Shown here: positions 1-6,508 of the stretch, one piece after another
How positions within the stretch are numbered: the stretch's first letter is position 1
Layout of the letters: the number at the start of each line of letters is the position of its first letter
Source of the DNA: Campylobacterota bacterium
Lineage (GTDB): Bacteria; Campylobacterota; Campylobacteria; Campylobacterales; JALSKU01
DNA: 10,676 bases
Direction: 5' to 3'
NCBI GenBank assembly: GCA_013153915.1
Contig: JAADDL010000174.1
Coordinates: 1-10,676 of the forward strand
The notes under the pieces: generated by a model
Told to the model about the DNA's origin: nothing
The model's input: only the letters and a program-made list of their open reading frames with translations
Database searches by the model: none
Position numbers and translations under genes: made by a program

Positions 1-337
1 TCTCTTTTAGTTGATTTAAGTTCTTATCCTTTTCCTTTACGAGAGTGTCGAGTCTTAGATTGTGTGCCTTGGTGTCACTATATGCAAGTTCGAGATTTTT
101 ATATTCGTCCGATAACTCTTCAAACTTCTCTTCAACACTCTTTAAAAATTTTACGTTTTCTTGCAAAGTGCCTATCTCTACCTCTAAAGCGCTTATCCTA
201 CTTTGTAGCATATTGTTGTATTGATTGAGTTCTTTGTTGGTTTTGCTTTTTTGATACAAAAAATATATCAAAAGCAAAAAGATAAATGCTACTGCCCCGA
301 CACTACCGTATATGATATAAATCTCATCTATTTTCAT
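1..337 (-). CDS. rmuC: RmuC-like membrane-anchored coiled-coil protein (N-terminal part, cut by window edge)
   Basis: The frame is open from an ATG at 337 to the window edge, giving the first 112 residues. Residues about 7-28 form one hydrophobic segment (starting YIIYGSVGAV), followed by a basic QKSK stretch, so the N terminus is a membrane anchor with the rest probably cytoplasmic. From about residue 33 the protein is rich in E, K, L, N and Q with heptad-like spacing, a coiled coil. This is the N-terminal plan of RmuC, whose nuclease-like domain would lie beyond the window. RmuC proteins are linked to limiting DNA inversions and rearrangements. An AAGG ribosome site lies about 9 bases before the ATG, and a TATAAT box sits in the short gap after flgH. 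The catalytic domain is not visible, so another anchored coiled-coil protein is possible. Confidence 0.6.
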   Translation of the reverse strand, partial: MKIDEIYIIYGSVGAVAFIFLLLIYFLYQKSKTNKELNQYNNMLQSRISALEVEIGTLQENVKFLKSVEEKFEELSDEYKNLELAYSDTKAHNLRLDTLVKEKDKNLNQLKE

Positions 338-367
338 GGCAATACCTTAAAATTACATTTTTAAAGT

Positions 368-373
368 ATTATA
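368..373 (-). promoter_or_regulatory. Candidate sigma-70 -10 box for the rmuC-like gene
   Basis: A perfect TATAAT reads leftward in the 48-base gap between the flgH stop and the downstream ATG. It lies about 30 bases before that ATG and would give a leader of roughly 24 bases. No convincing -35 hexamer is seen, which is usual for Campylobacterota promoters. It would let this gene be expressed independently of flagellar control of flgH. Confidence 0.45.
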
Positions 374-385
374 CCTAAAAATATA

Positions 386-1105
386 TCAAAACGGCCAAAT
401 AGTTTCTACAAGTCTTGTTCCCCAGCCTTTTTTGCTGTTTTGGTCTATCTCACCTTCGGTTTTATATAGTATCTTGGCATCGGCGATATATTTTGAGCTT
501 ATCGTGTTGGTTTGGTCTATATCGTAAGGTCGTATTACGCCACTTATTTGTACGATTTGCTTTTCACCGTTTATAAGCATCTCCCTGCTTCCTTCTATAA
601 AGTAGTTTCCGTTATTTAATATCTTTATAACTCTTGCCGAGATAGTAGTGGTAAACATCTCGTTTCTGCTATTGTCGCCTTTACTTGAAAAAGTGTTTTG
701 CGAATTTGTCTGAAAACCGATATTTGCAAAACCGTTTAGTTTGCTTACCGCATTATTTACTATGCCGTTACTACCGGTAGAGGTAAAAAGCCCTCCTCCA
801 AGGTTGTCGTTGGTATTTTTTGATAAACTTTTTTTGGCTGATGAGCTTTGAAATATGCTTTCATCTATCACGACCGTCACTAAGTCGTTTACATTCATAG
901 CTTTTCTATCCGAAAATAGCGGATTGTCCCCTTTGCCAAACAGACTCCCTTCGTTTTGGATACTGTCACCCTTCTCTTTTGAGGGAAGCTGCTCTACATA
1001 AACGGGAGGTTTCATAGCAATAGTCGGGTCAGCGGATTTTGCCGTACAGCCACTAAAAAAAGATACAATAAAAACAGACAGACAGAAAACAACCCCAAAT
1101 TTCAT
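386..1105 (-). CDS. flgH: FlgH, flagellar L-ring lipoprotein
   Basis: This 239-residue protein forms the L ring in the outer membrane, the bushing through which the flagellar rod passes; its partner is the P-ring protein FlgI. The N terminus is a lipoprotein signal peptide: MKFG, a hydrophobic run, then the lipobox FSGC with the acylated cysteine at residue 20. The mature part carries FlgH landmarks: SLFGKGDNPLFSDRKAMNVNDLVTVVI near residues 54-80, a Ser/Asn/Gly-rich middle, ARVIKILNNGNYFIEGSRE near 158-175, ISGVIRP near 188, and the C terminus GTRLVETIWPF. Length fits the family. The ATG at 1105 has GGAG five bases upstream. The gene is monocistronic as far as seen, with a sigma-54 promoter just upstream, so it is probably part of the FlgSR/RpoN-controlled middle flagellar set. 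Confidence 0.96.
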   Translation of the reverse strand: MKFGVVFCLSVFIVSFFSGCTAKSADPTIAMKPPVYVEQLPSKEKGDSIQNEGSLFGKGDNPLFSDRKAMNVNDLVTVVIDESIFQSSSAKKSLSKNTNDNLGGGLFTSTGSNGIVNNAVSKLNGFANIGFQTNSQNTFSSKGDNSRNEMFTTTISARVIKILNNGNYFIEGSREMLINGEKQIVQISGVIRPYDIDQTNTISSKYIADAKILYKTEGEIDQNSKKGWGTRLVETIWPF

Positions 1106-1121
1106 CTTTTCTCCAATATTT

Positions 1122-1130
1122 TGTTATAAT
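1122..1130 (+). promoter_or_regulatory. Extended -10 promoter of yqeY
   Basis: TGTTATAAT is a perfect extended -10 element (TG, one base, TATAAT at 1125-1130). It would start transcription near 1136-1137, about 43 bases before the yqeY ATG. No -35 box is evident. The start point almost coincides with that of the opposing flgH sigma-54 promoter, so the two polymerases would compete for the same DNA. Confidence 0.65.
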
Positions 1131-1141
1131 ACGACTATAAT

Positions 1142-1161
1142 AAAAGCAAAAAAAGTTCCAA
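1142..1161 (-). promoter_or_regulatory. Sigma-54 (RpoN) promoter of flgH
   Basis: Reading leftward, the sequence is TTGGAAC-N5-TTGC followed by TTTT. The invariant GG (1159-1158) and GC (1147-1146) are separated by exactly 10 bases, the strict -24/-12 spacing of RpoN promoters, and the context matches the TTGGAAC...TTGCTT form found in Campylobacter and Helicobacter flagellar genes. Transcription would start near 1134, giving a leader of about 29 bases before the flgH ATG. Position, spacing and the flagellar target all agree. RpoN needs an activator, normally FlgR in this phylum; no FlgR site is recognised here. Confidence 0.85.
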
Positions 1162-1165
1162 CTTT

Positions 1166-1172
1166 AAAAGGA
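1166..1172 (+). promoter_or_regulatory. Ribosome binding site of yqeY
   Basis: AAAAGGA lies seven bases before the ATG at 1180, at good spacing. It fixes that ATG as the start. Confidence 0.7.
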
Positions 1173-1179
1173 TAAAAAT

Positions 1180-1626
1180 ATGTCAGATTTGAAAGAGAAG
1201 TTAAAAAGTGATTTGAAAGAGGCTATGAAAGCTAAAGATGTCATCAAAAGAGACACTATCAGGTTTTTGATGAGCGCTTTAAAGCAGGTGGAAGTGGATG
1301 AAAGAAAAGAGTTGAGTGATGAAGATATCGTCAAAATCATCCAAAAATCCGCAAAACAAAGAGAAGACTCTATGAAACAGTATAAGGATGCCGGAAGAGA
1401 CGATTTGTATCAAAAGGAGCAAAACGAGTTAAACATCCTCAAATCATACCTGCCAAAACAGTTAGACGACGAGGAAATAAGAGCCGTAGTCTCAAACGTT
1501 ATCCAAAAAACCGGCGCAACATCTATGAAAGATATAGGTAAAGTTATGGGTATGGCTATAAAAGAGTGCGGTAGTAGAGCCGACGGAAAAAGGATAAACG
1601 CTATAGTTAAAGAGTTACTCTCTTAA
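1180..1626 (+). CDS. yqeY: GatB/YqeY domain protein
   Basis: This 148-residue soluble protein has the length and composition of stand-alone YqeY proteins: helical, Lys/Glu-rich, with the family landmarks KRDTIRFLMSALKQVEVDERK (about residues 23-43), QREDSMKQYKDAGRDDL (about 60-76), E..ELNILKSYLPKQLDDEEI (about 80-100), and KDIGKVMGMAIKECGSRADGKRIN near the C terminus. It matches the C-terminal tRNA-interacting helical domain of GatB, part of Asp-tRNA(Asn)/Glu-tRNA(Gln) amidotransferase. The stand-alone form has no firmly established function, and a tRNA-related role is only inferred. It is alone on this strand, has its own promoter, and its TAA overlaps the convergent yjbQ stop. Confidence 0.93.
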   Translation: MSDLKEKLKSDLKEAMKAKDVIKRDTIRFLMSALKQVEVDERKELSDEDIVKIIQKSAKQREDSMKQYKDAGRDDLYQKEQNELNILKSYLPKQLDDEEIRAVVSNVIQKTGATSMKDIGKVMGMAIKECGSRADGKRINAIVKELLS

Positions 1627-2051
1627 ACCCCGAAAACCGTAGCCGCTATCTCTCTTCTAGTCGGATGGTTACGGTGTTCGTTTAGATATATTCCTTGCCA
1701 TAGACCGAGATTTAGTTTGCCGTTTGAGATAGGGATATTTAAACTAACGCCGAACATCGAACTTTTAAAGTGAGCCGGCATATCGTCCCTGCCTTCAAGG
1801 TCATGGATATAGTCATACTCTTCGCTCACTAAAGCGGAACTGATAAATTCCATATCCTCTTTGACGCCGTAAGAGGCGTTTTCGTTTATCGTCAAAGATG
1901 CCGAAGTGTGCTTCAAGAAGAGATTTAGCAGTCCGGTTTCGATATCTTTTATCTCTATCTCTTTTAAAATCTCGTCGGTTATCAAGTGAAATCCTCTATG
2001 GGGCGGTTTGTAGTAGATAGTGTATTTTCTAAAAACTACGCCGTTACTCAT
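1623..2051 (-). CDS. yjbQ: YjbQ family protein (UPF0047)
   Basis: This 142-residue protein is a typical-length UPF0047/YjbQ member. Visible landmarks are LKHTSASLTINEN (about residues 46-58, with the conserved His48), the acidic-His pair region HDLEGRDDMPAH (about 83-94), and LWQGIYLNEHR (about 117-127). Some family members have weak thiamine-phosphate synthase activity in E. coli, but the physiological role is uncertain, so no pathway is assigned. The ATG at 2051 overlaps the ackA TGA as ATGA, and a GAGG inside the end of ackA serves as ribosome site, so it is the last gene of the pta-ackA operon and probably translationally coupled. No terminator is visible after its stop, which overlaps the stop of yqeY by four bases. 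Confidence 0.92.
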   Translation of the reverse strand: MSNGVVFRKYTIYYKPPHRGFHLITDEILKEIEIKDIETGLLNLFLKHTSASLTINENASYGVKEDMEFISSALVSEEYDYIHDLEGRDDMPAHFKSSMFGVSLNIPISNGKLNLGLWQGIYLNEHRNHPTRREIAATVFGV

Positions 2052-3238
2052 CGGTTTGCAACCTCATTGTAAGTTTGATTTGCTATCTCAAACTCTTCAT
2101 CCGTCGGTATAACGAGTATCTTTATCTTTGAATCGTTTTTACTTATGATGAGTTCGTTTTTTTGATTTTTTTCCGTATCGAGTTTTGCTCCTATGCTATC
2201 TTCAAGTCCGATACAAACCATTTCTCTTACCAAAGAGGAGTTTTCGCCTATACCGCCCGTAAACACTATGGCATCAACCTTTCCTATCGTTACCGTGTAT
2301 GCACCGATATATTTTTTTATACGATAACAAAAAACTTCAAGCGCAAGTTTGGCTTTTTCGTCTCCTTGAGAGGCTCTTTTTTCTATCTCCCTCATATCGT
2401 TATCGCCGCATATTCCTTTTAGTCCGCTTTTTTTGTTGAGTATTTTATCAAGTTCTTCGATATTTAGTCCAAGTTTTTTTGATAGATAAAATACGATAGC
2501 GGGGTCCAAATCACCGCATCTTGTCCCCATAACAAGCCCTTCAAGAGGAGTAAAACCCATAGATGTATCTATGCTTTTGCCCTCTTTTACGGCGGTTGCG
2601 CTATCTCCGTTGCCAAGATGTAAAGTTATGAGGTTGATTTTGTTGGTATCTTTTTGCAATACTTCTGCCGCTTTTTGCATGACAAAATGGTGAGAAGTAC
2701 CATGAAAACCGTATCTTCTTATCTTTTCTTTTTCATAATATTCATAAGGCAAGGCGTACATAAAAGTTTTTTTATCTATCGTTTGATGAAAAGCGGTATC
2801 AAACACCGCTACTTGCGGGATATTTGGATGTTGTTTAAATATAGCTTTTATGCCGAGTAGATTGACGGGATTGTGTAGAGGCGCCAAAGGCGACAACTCT
2901 TCAATCTTTTCCAAAACACTATCGTCTATCAAAACGGCTTTGTCAAAATACTCTCCTCCATGCACGACTCGATGCCCTACTCCGCCCAATTCTTGAAAGC
3001 TTTTTAGGATATTTTCTCTTTTCATCTCTTCTTGCAATACGCTTAAACCGTGCGCATGGTCTTTGATGTCGATACTTTTTTCCAGCTTTTTGTCGCCGAA
3101 TTTCAGCTTAAAACGAGCCTCTTTTTCACCTATTCTTTCTATCAAGCCCGAACATAAAACTTTTTCACCTCGGTCCATATCGAAAAGTTTAAACTTTATA
3201 GACGAACTTCCGCTATTTAGTACCAGTATCTTTTTCAT
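2048..3238 (-). CDS. ackA: Acetate kinase
   Basis: Catalyses acetyl phosphate + ADP to acetate + ATP (reversible) in the cytoplasm, working with Pta. The frame extends upstream to 3301, but the ATG at 3238 is the start: it gives the canonical MKKILVLNSGSSS N terminus, follows a GGGAGAG ribosome site, and overlaps the pta stop as ATGA. The product is 396 residues, normal for the family. Active-site motifs are present: Asn8, GHRVVHGGE with Arg90, FDTAFHQT with the catalytic Asp147, RRYGFHGTSHH with His179, the phosphate loop HLGNG (207-211), GTRCGDLDP with Arg240, FTGGIGENS (327-334), and PTDEE near 379-382. A small departure is HLGNGDS where many members have HLGNGAS or CS. Second gene of pta-ackA-yjbQ. 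Confidence 0.97.
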   Translation of the reverse strand: MKKILVLNSGSSSIKFKLFDMDRGEKVLCSGLIERIGEKEARFKLKFGDKKLEKSIDIKDHAHGLSVLQEEMKRENILKSFQELGGVGHRVVHGGEYFDKAVLIDDSVLEKIEELSPLAPLHNPVNLLGIKAIFKQHPNIPQVAVFDTAFHQTIDKKTFMYALPYEYYEKEKIRRYGFHGTSHHFVMQKAAEVLQKDTNKINLITLHLGNGDSATAVKEGKSIDTSMGFTPLEGLVMGTRCGDLDPAIVFYLSKKLGLNIEELDKILNKKSGLKGICGDNDMREIEKRASQGDEKAKLALEVFCYRIKKYIGAYTVTIGKVDAIVFTGGIGENSSLVREMVCIGLEDSIGAKLDTEKNQKNELIISKNDSKIKILVIPTDEEFEIANQTYNEVANR

Positions 3239-5337
3239 TCGTTCTCTCCCGCTTGGATAGCCGTGATAGCTACCGTGTTTACGATATCTTCGACCAGACA
3301 ACCCCTGCTTAAATCATTAACGGGCTTTCTAAGCCCTTGCAAAACGGGACCTACCGCTATGGCGTTGGAGCTTCTTTGTACCGCTTTATAGGTGTTATTT
3401 CCCGTATTTAAGTCAGGGAAGATAAATACGGTCGCCCTGCCCGCCACTTTTGAGTTGGGTAATTTTTTCTTAGCAACCTCCGCATCTATGGCGGCGTCAT
3501 ACTGTATAGGACCCTCCACGAGCAGATCGGGTCTTAATTTTTTGACTATTTTAGTCGCTTCCGCCACTTTTTGCACATCCTCACCGCTTCCCGAATCTCC
3601 CGTAGAGTATGAGAGCATCGCTACTATAGGCTCTATGCCGAAAAGTTTAGCGGTATCTGCCGAAGATATGGCTATCTGGGCTAATTGCTCGGCATTTGGG
3701 TCACGATTGACCGCGCAATCCCCGTAAACCAAGACTTTCGTATCCAAACACATAAAAAATACGCTAGAAACGATGGAGATACCGGGTTTTGTCTTGATGA
3801 TTTGAAGTGCGGGTCTTATAGTATCCGCCGTGGTATTGTTTGCACCGCTGACCATACCGTCGGCATCACCCATGTGTATCATCATGGTACCGAAGTAGTT
3901 TTTGTTGTTCATTATATCGTAAGCACCCTCTTTTGTCATGCCTTTGTGTTTTCTAAGCTCAAAAAATTCATCCGCATACTTTCTTTTTAGGTCGCTTGTT
4001 TGAGGGTCGACTATGATAATGTTTTTTCTAAGATTTATACCGAGAGACGAACATTTCGAACTTATCTCTTTGGGATTGCCGAGCAAGATGATATTTACCA
4101 CCCTTCTTCTTTGAAGTATATCGGTAGCTCGTAGTATCCTTTCGTCCTCACTCTCGGGCAACACTATGGTTTTTATGTTTTGTCTAGCCTTTTCAAACAT
4201 CCTATACTCGAACATCGCGGGCGTCATGATAGATGAGGAGTTTGTGGTATCGATCTTCTCTTCTATATGACGAGAATCTATATAAGTACCGAAAAGTCCT
4301 TCGATGATGGCTATCTTGTTGACGCTATCGGGCATTATCTTGGCATCGGTTTCGCTTACTTTTACCGCCGTCGTAAAAGTATCGTCTTTTGAGCTTAAAA
4401 TCGGCACGTTAAACTCCCCTACTCCTTCTATCAGCTTCATAAAAATCTCATCGGGCACATAACCGCCCGTCAAGACGATACCGGAAATAGAGGGAAAATC
4501 TTTTGAGTAGTTTGCGGCTATGGAGCCGAGTATCATATCGAGTCTATCTCCCGGGACTATGATAAGGTCGCCGTCTTCAAGTCTCATCAAGAAGTGGTCA
4601 AGGTTCATAGCGGCTATCTTGGTCTGCTTTACCAATCTTTTTAGATCTTTGTCGCTACCGAAAATACATTTTGAGCCCAGATTGTCATTGACCTCTTTGA
4701 TGGTTGGATAGGAGAGTTCTCTCACTTCGGGAAGCAGATATATAGGAACTTCGTCGTTTCTCAAAAATCTAACCTTATTTGTCAAATCTATCAAAGATTC
4801 TTTATCGAGTCTATTGATAAAAGTAGCAAAATGTATACACCCCTCTTCTCTTATCGTTTCACCCTCTATCTTGGCTTCTTCCCATATCTCTTTTGAGGTT
4901 TTATTTTTGCCGCTAAGAACTCCGATAACGGGACTGCCTATGTTTTTAGCTATCTCGAGATTGATATCAAAATCCACGGTGGAGGTAAATAGCGTTTTGC
5001 TTATGCCTTCACAAAGGATAAAATCAAACTTTTTTTCAAGAGTTTCAAATTTTTCTATTATCTTTTCGAAAAGATAGTTTTGTTTATTGTCGGCTATCAA
5101 GCTTTCAGCCTCTTCCAGAGTAAAACAATATGTTTCATCAAGCTCCATTTTAAGCCCGTAATGTTTTAACATAAAGTTTATATCGTCGTTTTTAGCCGGG
5201 TCGCTTTGCATGATAATAGGTCTAAAAAACGCCACTTTTTGTAGCTTTCTTTTCAGTATATCCATAAGTCCTATGGAGACGACGAGTCCTCCGGCGTTTT
5301 TTTCCAGCGACGCCACAAATAAACTTTTTATCTTCAT
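3235..5337 (-). CDS. pta: Phosphate acetyltransferase, full-length three-domain form
   Basis: Catalyses acetyl-CoA + phosphate to acetyl phosphate + CoA; AckA uses the product. Starting at the ATG at 5337 the protein has 700 residues, close to the 714 of E. coli Pta. This start follows AGAGG by about six bases; an in-frame TTG at 5370 would add 11 residues but has no comparable site. Domains: residues 1 to about 230 are the BioD-like P-loop-fold region (the glycine loop LEKNAGGL lacks the usual GK[S/T]); about 240-360 is the DRTGG domain (VPGDRLD at 261-267, IVLTGGY at 287-293); about 376-700 is the catalytic PTA_PTB domain, with LPESEDERILRA, MVSGANNTTADTIRPALQ (495-512), YGDCAVNRDP, STGDSGSG (578-585) and the C-terminal NTVAITAIQAGE. 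First gene of the operon; its TGA overlaps the ackA ATG. Confidence 0.97.
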   Translation of the reverse strand: MKIKSLFVASLEKNAGGLVVSIGLMDILKRKLQKVAFFRPIIMQSDPAKNDDINFMLKHYGLKMELDETYCFTLEEAESLIADNKQNYLFEKIIEKFETLEKKFDFILCEGISKTLFTSTVDFDINLEIAKNIGSPVIGVLSGKNKTSKEIWEEAKIEGETIREEGCIHFATFINRLDKESLIDLTNKVRFLRNDEVPIYLLPEVRELSYPTIKEVNDNLGSKCIFGSDKDLKRLVKQTKIAAMNLDHFLMRLEDGDLIIVPGDRLDMILGSIAANYSKDFPSISGIVLTGGYVPDEIFMKLIEGVGEFNVPILSSKDDTFTTAVKVSETDAKIMPDSVNKIAIIEGLFGTYIDSRHIEEKIDTTNSSSIMTPAMFEYRMFEKARQNIKTIVLPESEDERILRATDILQRRRVVNIILLGNPKEISSKCSSLGINLRKNIIIVDPQTSDLKRKYADEFFELRKHKGMTKEGAYDIMNNKNYFGTMMIHMGDADGMVSGANNTTADTIRPALQIIKTKPGISIVSSVFFMCLDTKVLVYGDCAVNRDPNAEQLAQIAISSADTAKLFGIEPIVAMLSYSTGDSGSGEDVQKVAEATKIVKKLRPDLLVEGPIQYDAAIDAEVAKKKLPNSKVAGRATVFIFPDLNTGNNTYKAVQRSSNAIAVGPVLQGLRKPVNDLSRGCLVEDIVNTVAITAIQAGENE

Positions 5338-5389
5338 TTTTTCCTCTTTATTTTTTGCATTAAACGACAAAGCGTAAAAATATGGCTCA

Positions 5390-5395
5390 ATTATA
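5390..5395 (-). promoter_or_regulatory. Candidate -10 box of the pta-ackA-yjbQ operon
   Basis: TATAAT reads leftward here, preceded by TTGTTG, about 52 bases before the pta ATG. The predicted start near 5383 gives a leader of about 46 bases. The -35 region is only a T run, as is common in this phylum. Confidence 0.55.
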
Positions 5396-5428
5396 CAACA
5401 ATCTTCTCTTGAAAAAACTTAATTTTCT

Positions 5429-5461
5429 TAAATTTTAACATACTTTTAATAATAAAATTTA
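5429..5461. repeat. 9-bp inverted repeat upstream of pta
   Basis: TAAATTTTA at 5429-5437 is the exact reverse complement of TAAAATTTA at 5453-5461, with 15 bases between. The arm centres are 24 bases apart, roughly two helical turns, just upstream of the predicted pta promoter. It could be an operator for a dimeric regulator, but in DNA this rich in A and T such a repeat can arise by chance. Confidence 0.35.
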
Positions 5462-5606
5462 TTTAATGAATTAGTTTATAATAATATGATTAAAATGATA
5501 TTATTTAAAATATTTTATACATTTACATACGATTTTAGTGTTATTTTAAGGTTTCTTTATCGATAATATAGGATATATAAAAAAATGAATGAAATTTCAA
5601 ATTTAT

Positions 5607-5612
5607 TATAAT
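5607..5612 (+). promoter_or_regulatory. Candidate -10 box of the mrp-like operon
   Basis: TATAAT, 65 bases before the first start codon, would place the transcript start near 5619 and a leader of about 60 bases. A second TATAAT lies at 5477-5482 and would give a leader of nearly 200 bases. Neither has a clear -35, and A+T richness makes both uncertain. Confidence 0.4.
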
Positions 5613-5670
5613 TTTTTAAGAAAAATAGGAGTAATCTTTTATTTGATTTTTGAGTACTGTATATTTGAAG

Positions 5671-5676
5671 TGAGGA
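5671..5676 (+). promoter_or_regulatory. Ribosome binding site choosing the mrpF start
   Basis: TGAGGA lies directly before a tandem ATGATG. The first ATG (5678) is only one base past AGGA, too close for normal initiation. The second ATG (5681) is four bases past it and is the better start. The choice changes the protein by one Met. Confidence 0.5.
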
Positions 5677-5680
5677 AATG

Positions 5681-5929
5681 ATGATTGAATTAATAATAGT
5701 TTTTATTTGGGTATCACTTTTTTTGGCATTGATTAGATTTGTCCTCGGCCCTACTCTTCCGGATAGAGTCGTAGCGTTTGATTCGCTTAGCATCATAGCG
5801 ACATCACTTCTTGTAGTTTTATCTTTCTATTTTAAAAGAAGCATATATCTTGACGTGGCTTTTATATTCGGTCTTATCGGTTTTACCGGCACTATCGTTT
5901 TTGCCAAATTTTTAGACAAGGAGATATAG
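5681..5929 (+). CDS. mrpF: MrpF/MbhB-like antiporter subunit
   Basis: An 82-residue membrane protein (83 if the ATG at 5678 is used) with three hydrophobic segments and the MrpF/PhaF signature LGPTLPDRVVAFDSL after the first one, matching the family R.GPT..DRVVA.D.L pattern. In Mrp complexes this small subunit packs with MrpE and MrpG beside the MrpA/B/C core; its own ion role is unclear. It is first in its operon, without an MrpE gene before it, unlike standard mrp operons and unlike mbh/mbs, which start with an MrpE-like gene. Ends with TAG, one base before the next start. Confidence 0.9.
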   Translation: MIELIIVFIWVSLFLALIRFVLGPTLPDRVVAFDSLSIIATSLLVVLSFYFKRSIYLDVAFIFGLIGFTGTIVFAKFLDKEI

Positions 5930-5930
5930 A

Positions 5931-6257
5931 GTGTTTATACTAAATATCTTGGGTTATATTTTAAGTTTCCTCGGTGTTTTGCTACTTTTGCTCAGCGGTC
6001 TTGGCTTGTTAAGGATGCCAGACACCCTCTCAAGGATGCAAGCCGCCACAAAAGCTTCCACCTTAGGCTCGCTCTTAGTGATACTCGGGGTTGCCTGTTT
6101 TGAGCCGTCTTGGACATTTAAGCTGATAGTTTTAGCCCTGTTTATCATGATAACCAACCCCATATCCTCATCCATCCTTGCAAAAGTGACATATAAAAGA
6201 TTTAAAGATTCTATATTTTTAAGTAGCGGCATTGACGCCTTAAAGGAAGAAAAATGA
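5931..6257 (+). CDS. mrpG: MrpG/MbhC-like antiporter subunit
   Basis: A 108-residue membrane protein starting with GTG; AAGGAG seven bases upstream supports this start. Three hydrophobic segments are visible. The signature GLLRMPDTLSRMQAATKASTLG (about residues 25-46) matches the MrpG pattern R.PD...R.HAATKA.TLG, with Gln in place of the common His. The motif near the C terminus, ITNPISSSILAK, is also typical. MrpG is a small structural subunit of the antiporter complex. Its TGA overlaps the next gene as ATGA. Confidence 0.92.
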   Translation: MFILNILGYILSFLGVLLLLLSGLGLLRMPDTLSRMQAATKASTLGSLLVILGVACFEPSWTFKLIVLALFIMITNPISSSILAKVTYKRFKDSIFLSSGIDALKEEK

Positions 6258-6508
6258 TAGGACTTATCATACTTTTTACATTTTTATCCATTATCACGGT
6301 TGCTATCGCTTCTATCGTCTGCAAAGACATAGTGGGTTCGACCATTTTATTTATGGGAGTCGGACTTGGAAGCGTTGTGCTGTTTTTTATCTTTCAAGCG
6401 CCCGATGTCGCGCTTACCGAAGCGGTCATAGGCTCTGGTCTAAGCACGGCCGTATTTTTGCTCGGTATCAGACACACCACGAAAGAGGGGCAAACAAATG
6501 AATCTTAA
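6254..6508 (+). CDS. Small DUF4040/MbhD-like membrane subunit
   Basis: An 84-residue protein with three hydrophobic helices and the motif FQAPDVALTEAVIGSGLSTAVFLLG (about residues 47-71). APD-ALTEA with Asp51 and Glu56 is the conserved membrane-acid motif of the DUF4040/MbhD family, which corresponds to part of the C-terminal half of bacterial MrpA and to a NuoJ-like element. As a free-standing small gene it matches mbhD/mbsD of membrane-bound hydrogenase-type complexes rather than a fused MrpA. AGGA lies six bases before the ATG. It overlaps the next gene by 11 bases. Confidence 0.85.
   Translation: MIGLIILFTFLSIITVAIASIVCKDIVGSTILFMGVGLGSVVLFFIFQAPDVALTEAVIGSGLSTAVFLLGIRHTTKEGQTNES

Larger units (their letters stand above)
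5338..5680. other. A+T-rich divergent intergenic region
   Basis: About 340 bases separate the divergent pta and mrp-like operons. The part from about 5420 to 5660 is conspicuously richer in A+T than the flanking genes. I see a -10 box for pta, two TATAAT boxes facing the mrp-like operon, and a 9-base inverted repeat. There is no tRNA, no credible protein gene and no GC-rich hairpin. It most likely carries both promoters and any operators. Confidence 0.7.

Noticed and set aside
3239..3301. Upstream extension of acetate kinase by 21 residues
   Set aside because: It overlaps the end of pta, is Arg/Gly/Tyr-rich unlike AckA, and the internal ATG at 3238 has a good ribosome site and the conserved N terminus.
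3392..3990. Rightward open frames opposite pta
   Set aside because: They are antisense to the highly conserved catalytic domain of Pta and show no ribosome sites or domain motifs.
5550..5563. Possible sigma-54 promoter for the mrp-like operon (GG at 5550-5551)
   Set aside because: Ten bases after GG comes GA instead of the required GC, and the -24 side reads TTTTAAGG rather than TTGGCAC or TTGGAAC.
5585..5611. Eight-codon frame starting MNEIS before mrpF, possible leader peptide
   Set aside because: The ribosome site is weak and far away, it ends inside A+T-rich DNA, no attenuator-like hairpins follow, and so short a frame is expected by chance.
5557..5796. Leftward 79-codon open frame across the pta/mrpF gap
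   Set aside because: Its start lies inside mrpF on the opposite strand, its composition simply follows A+T-rich intergenic DNA, and it resembles no family.
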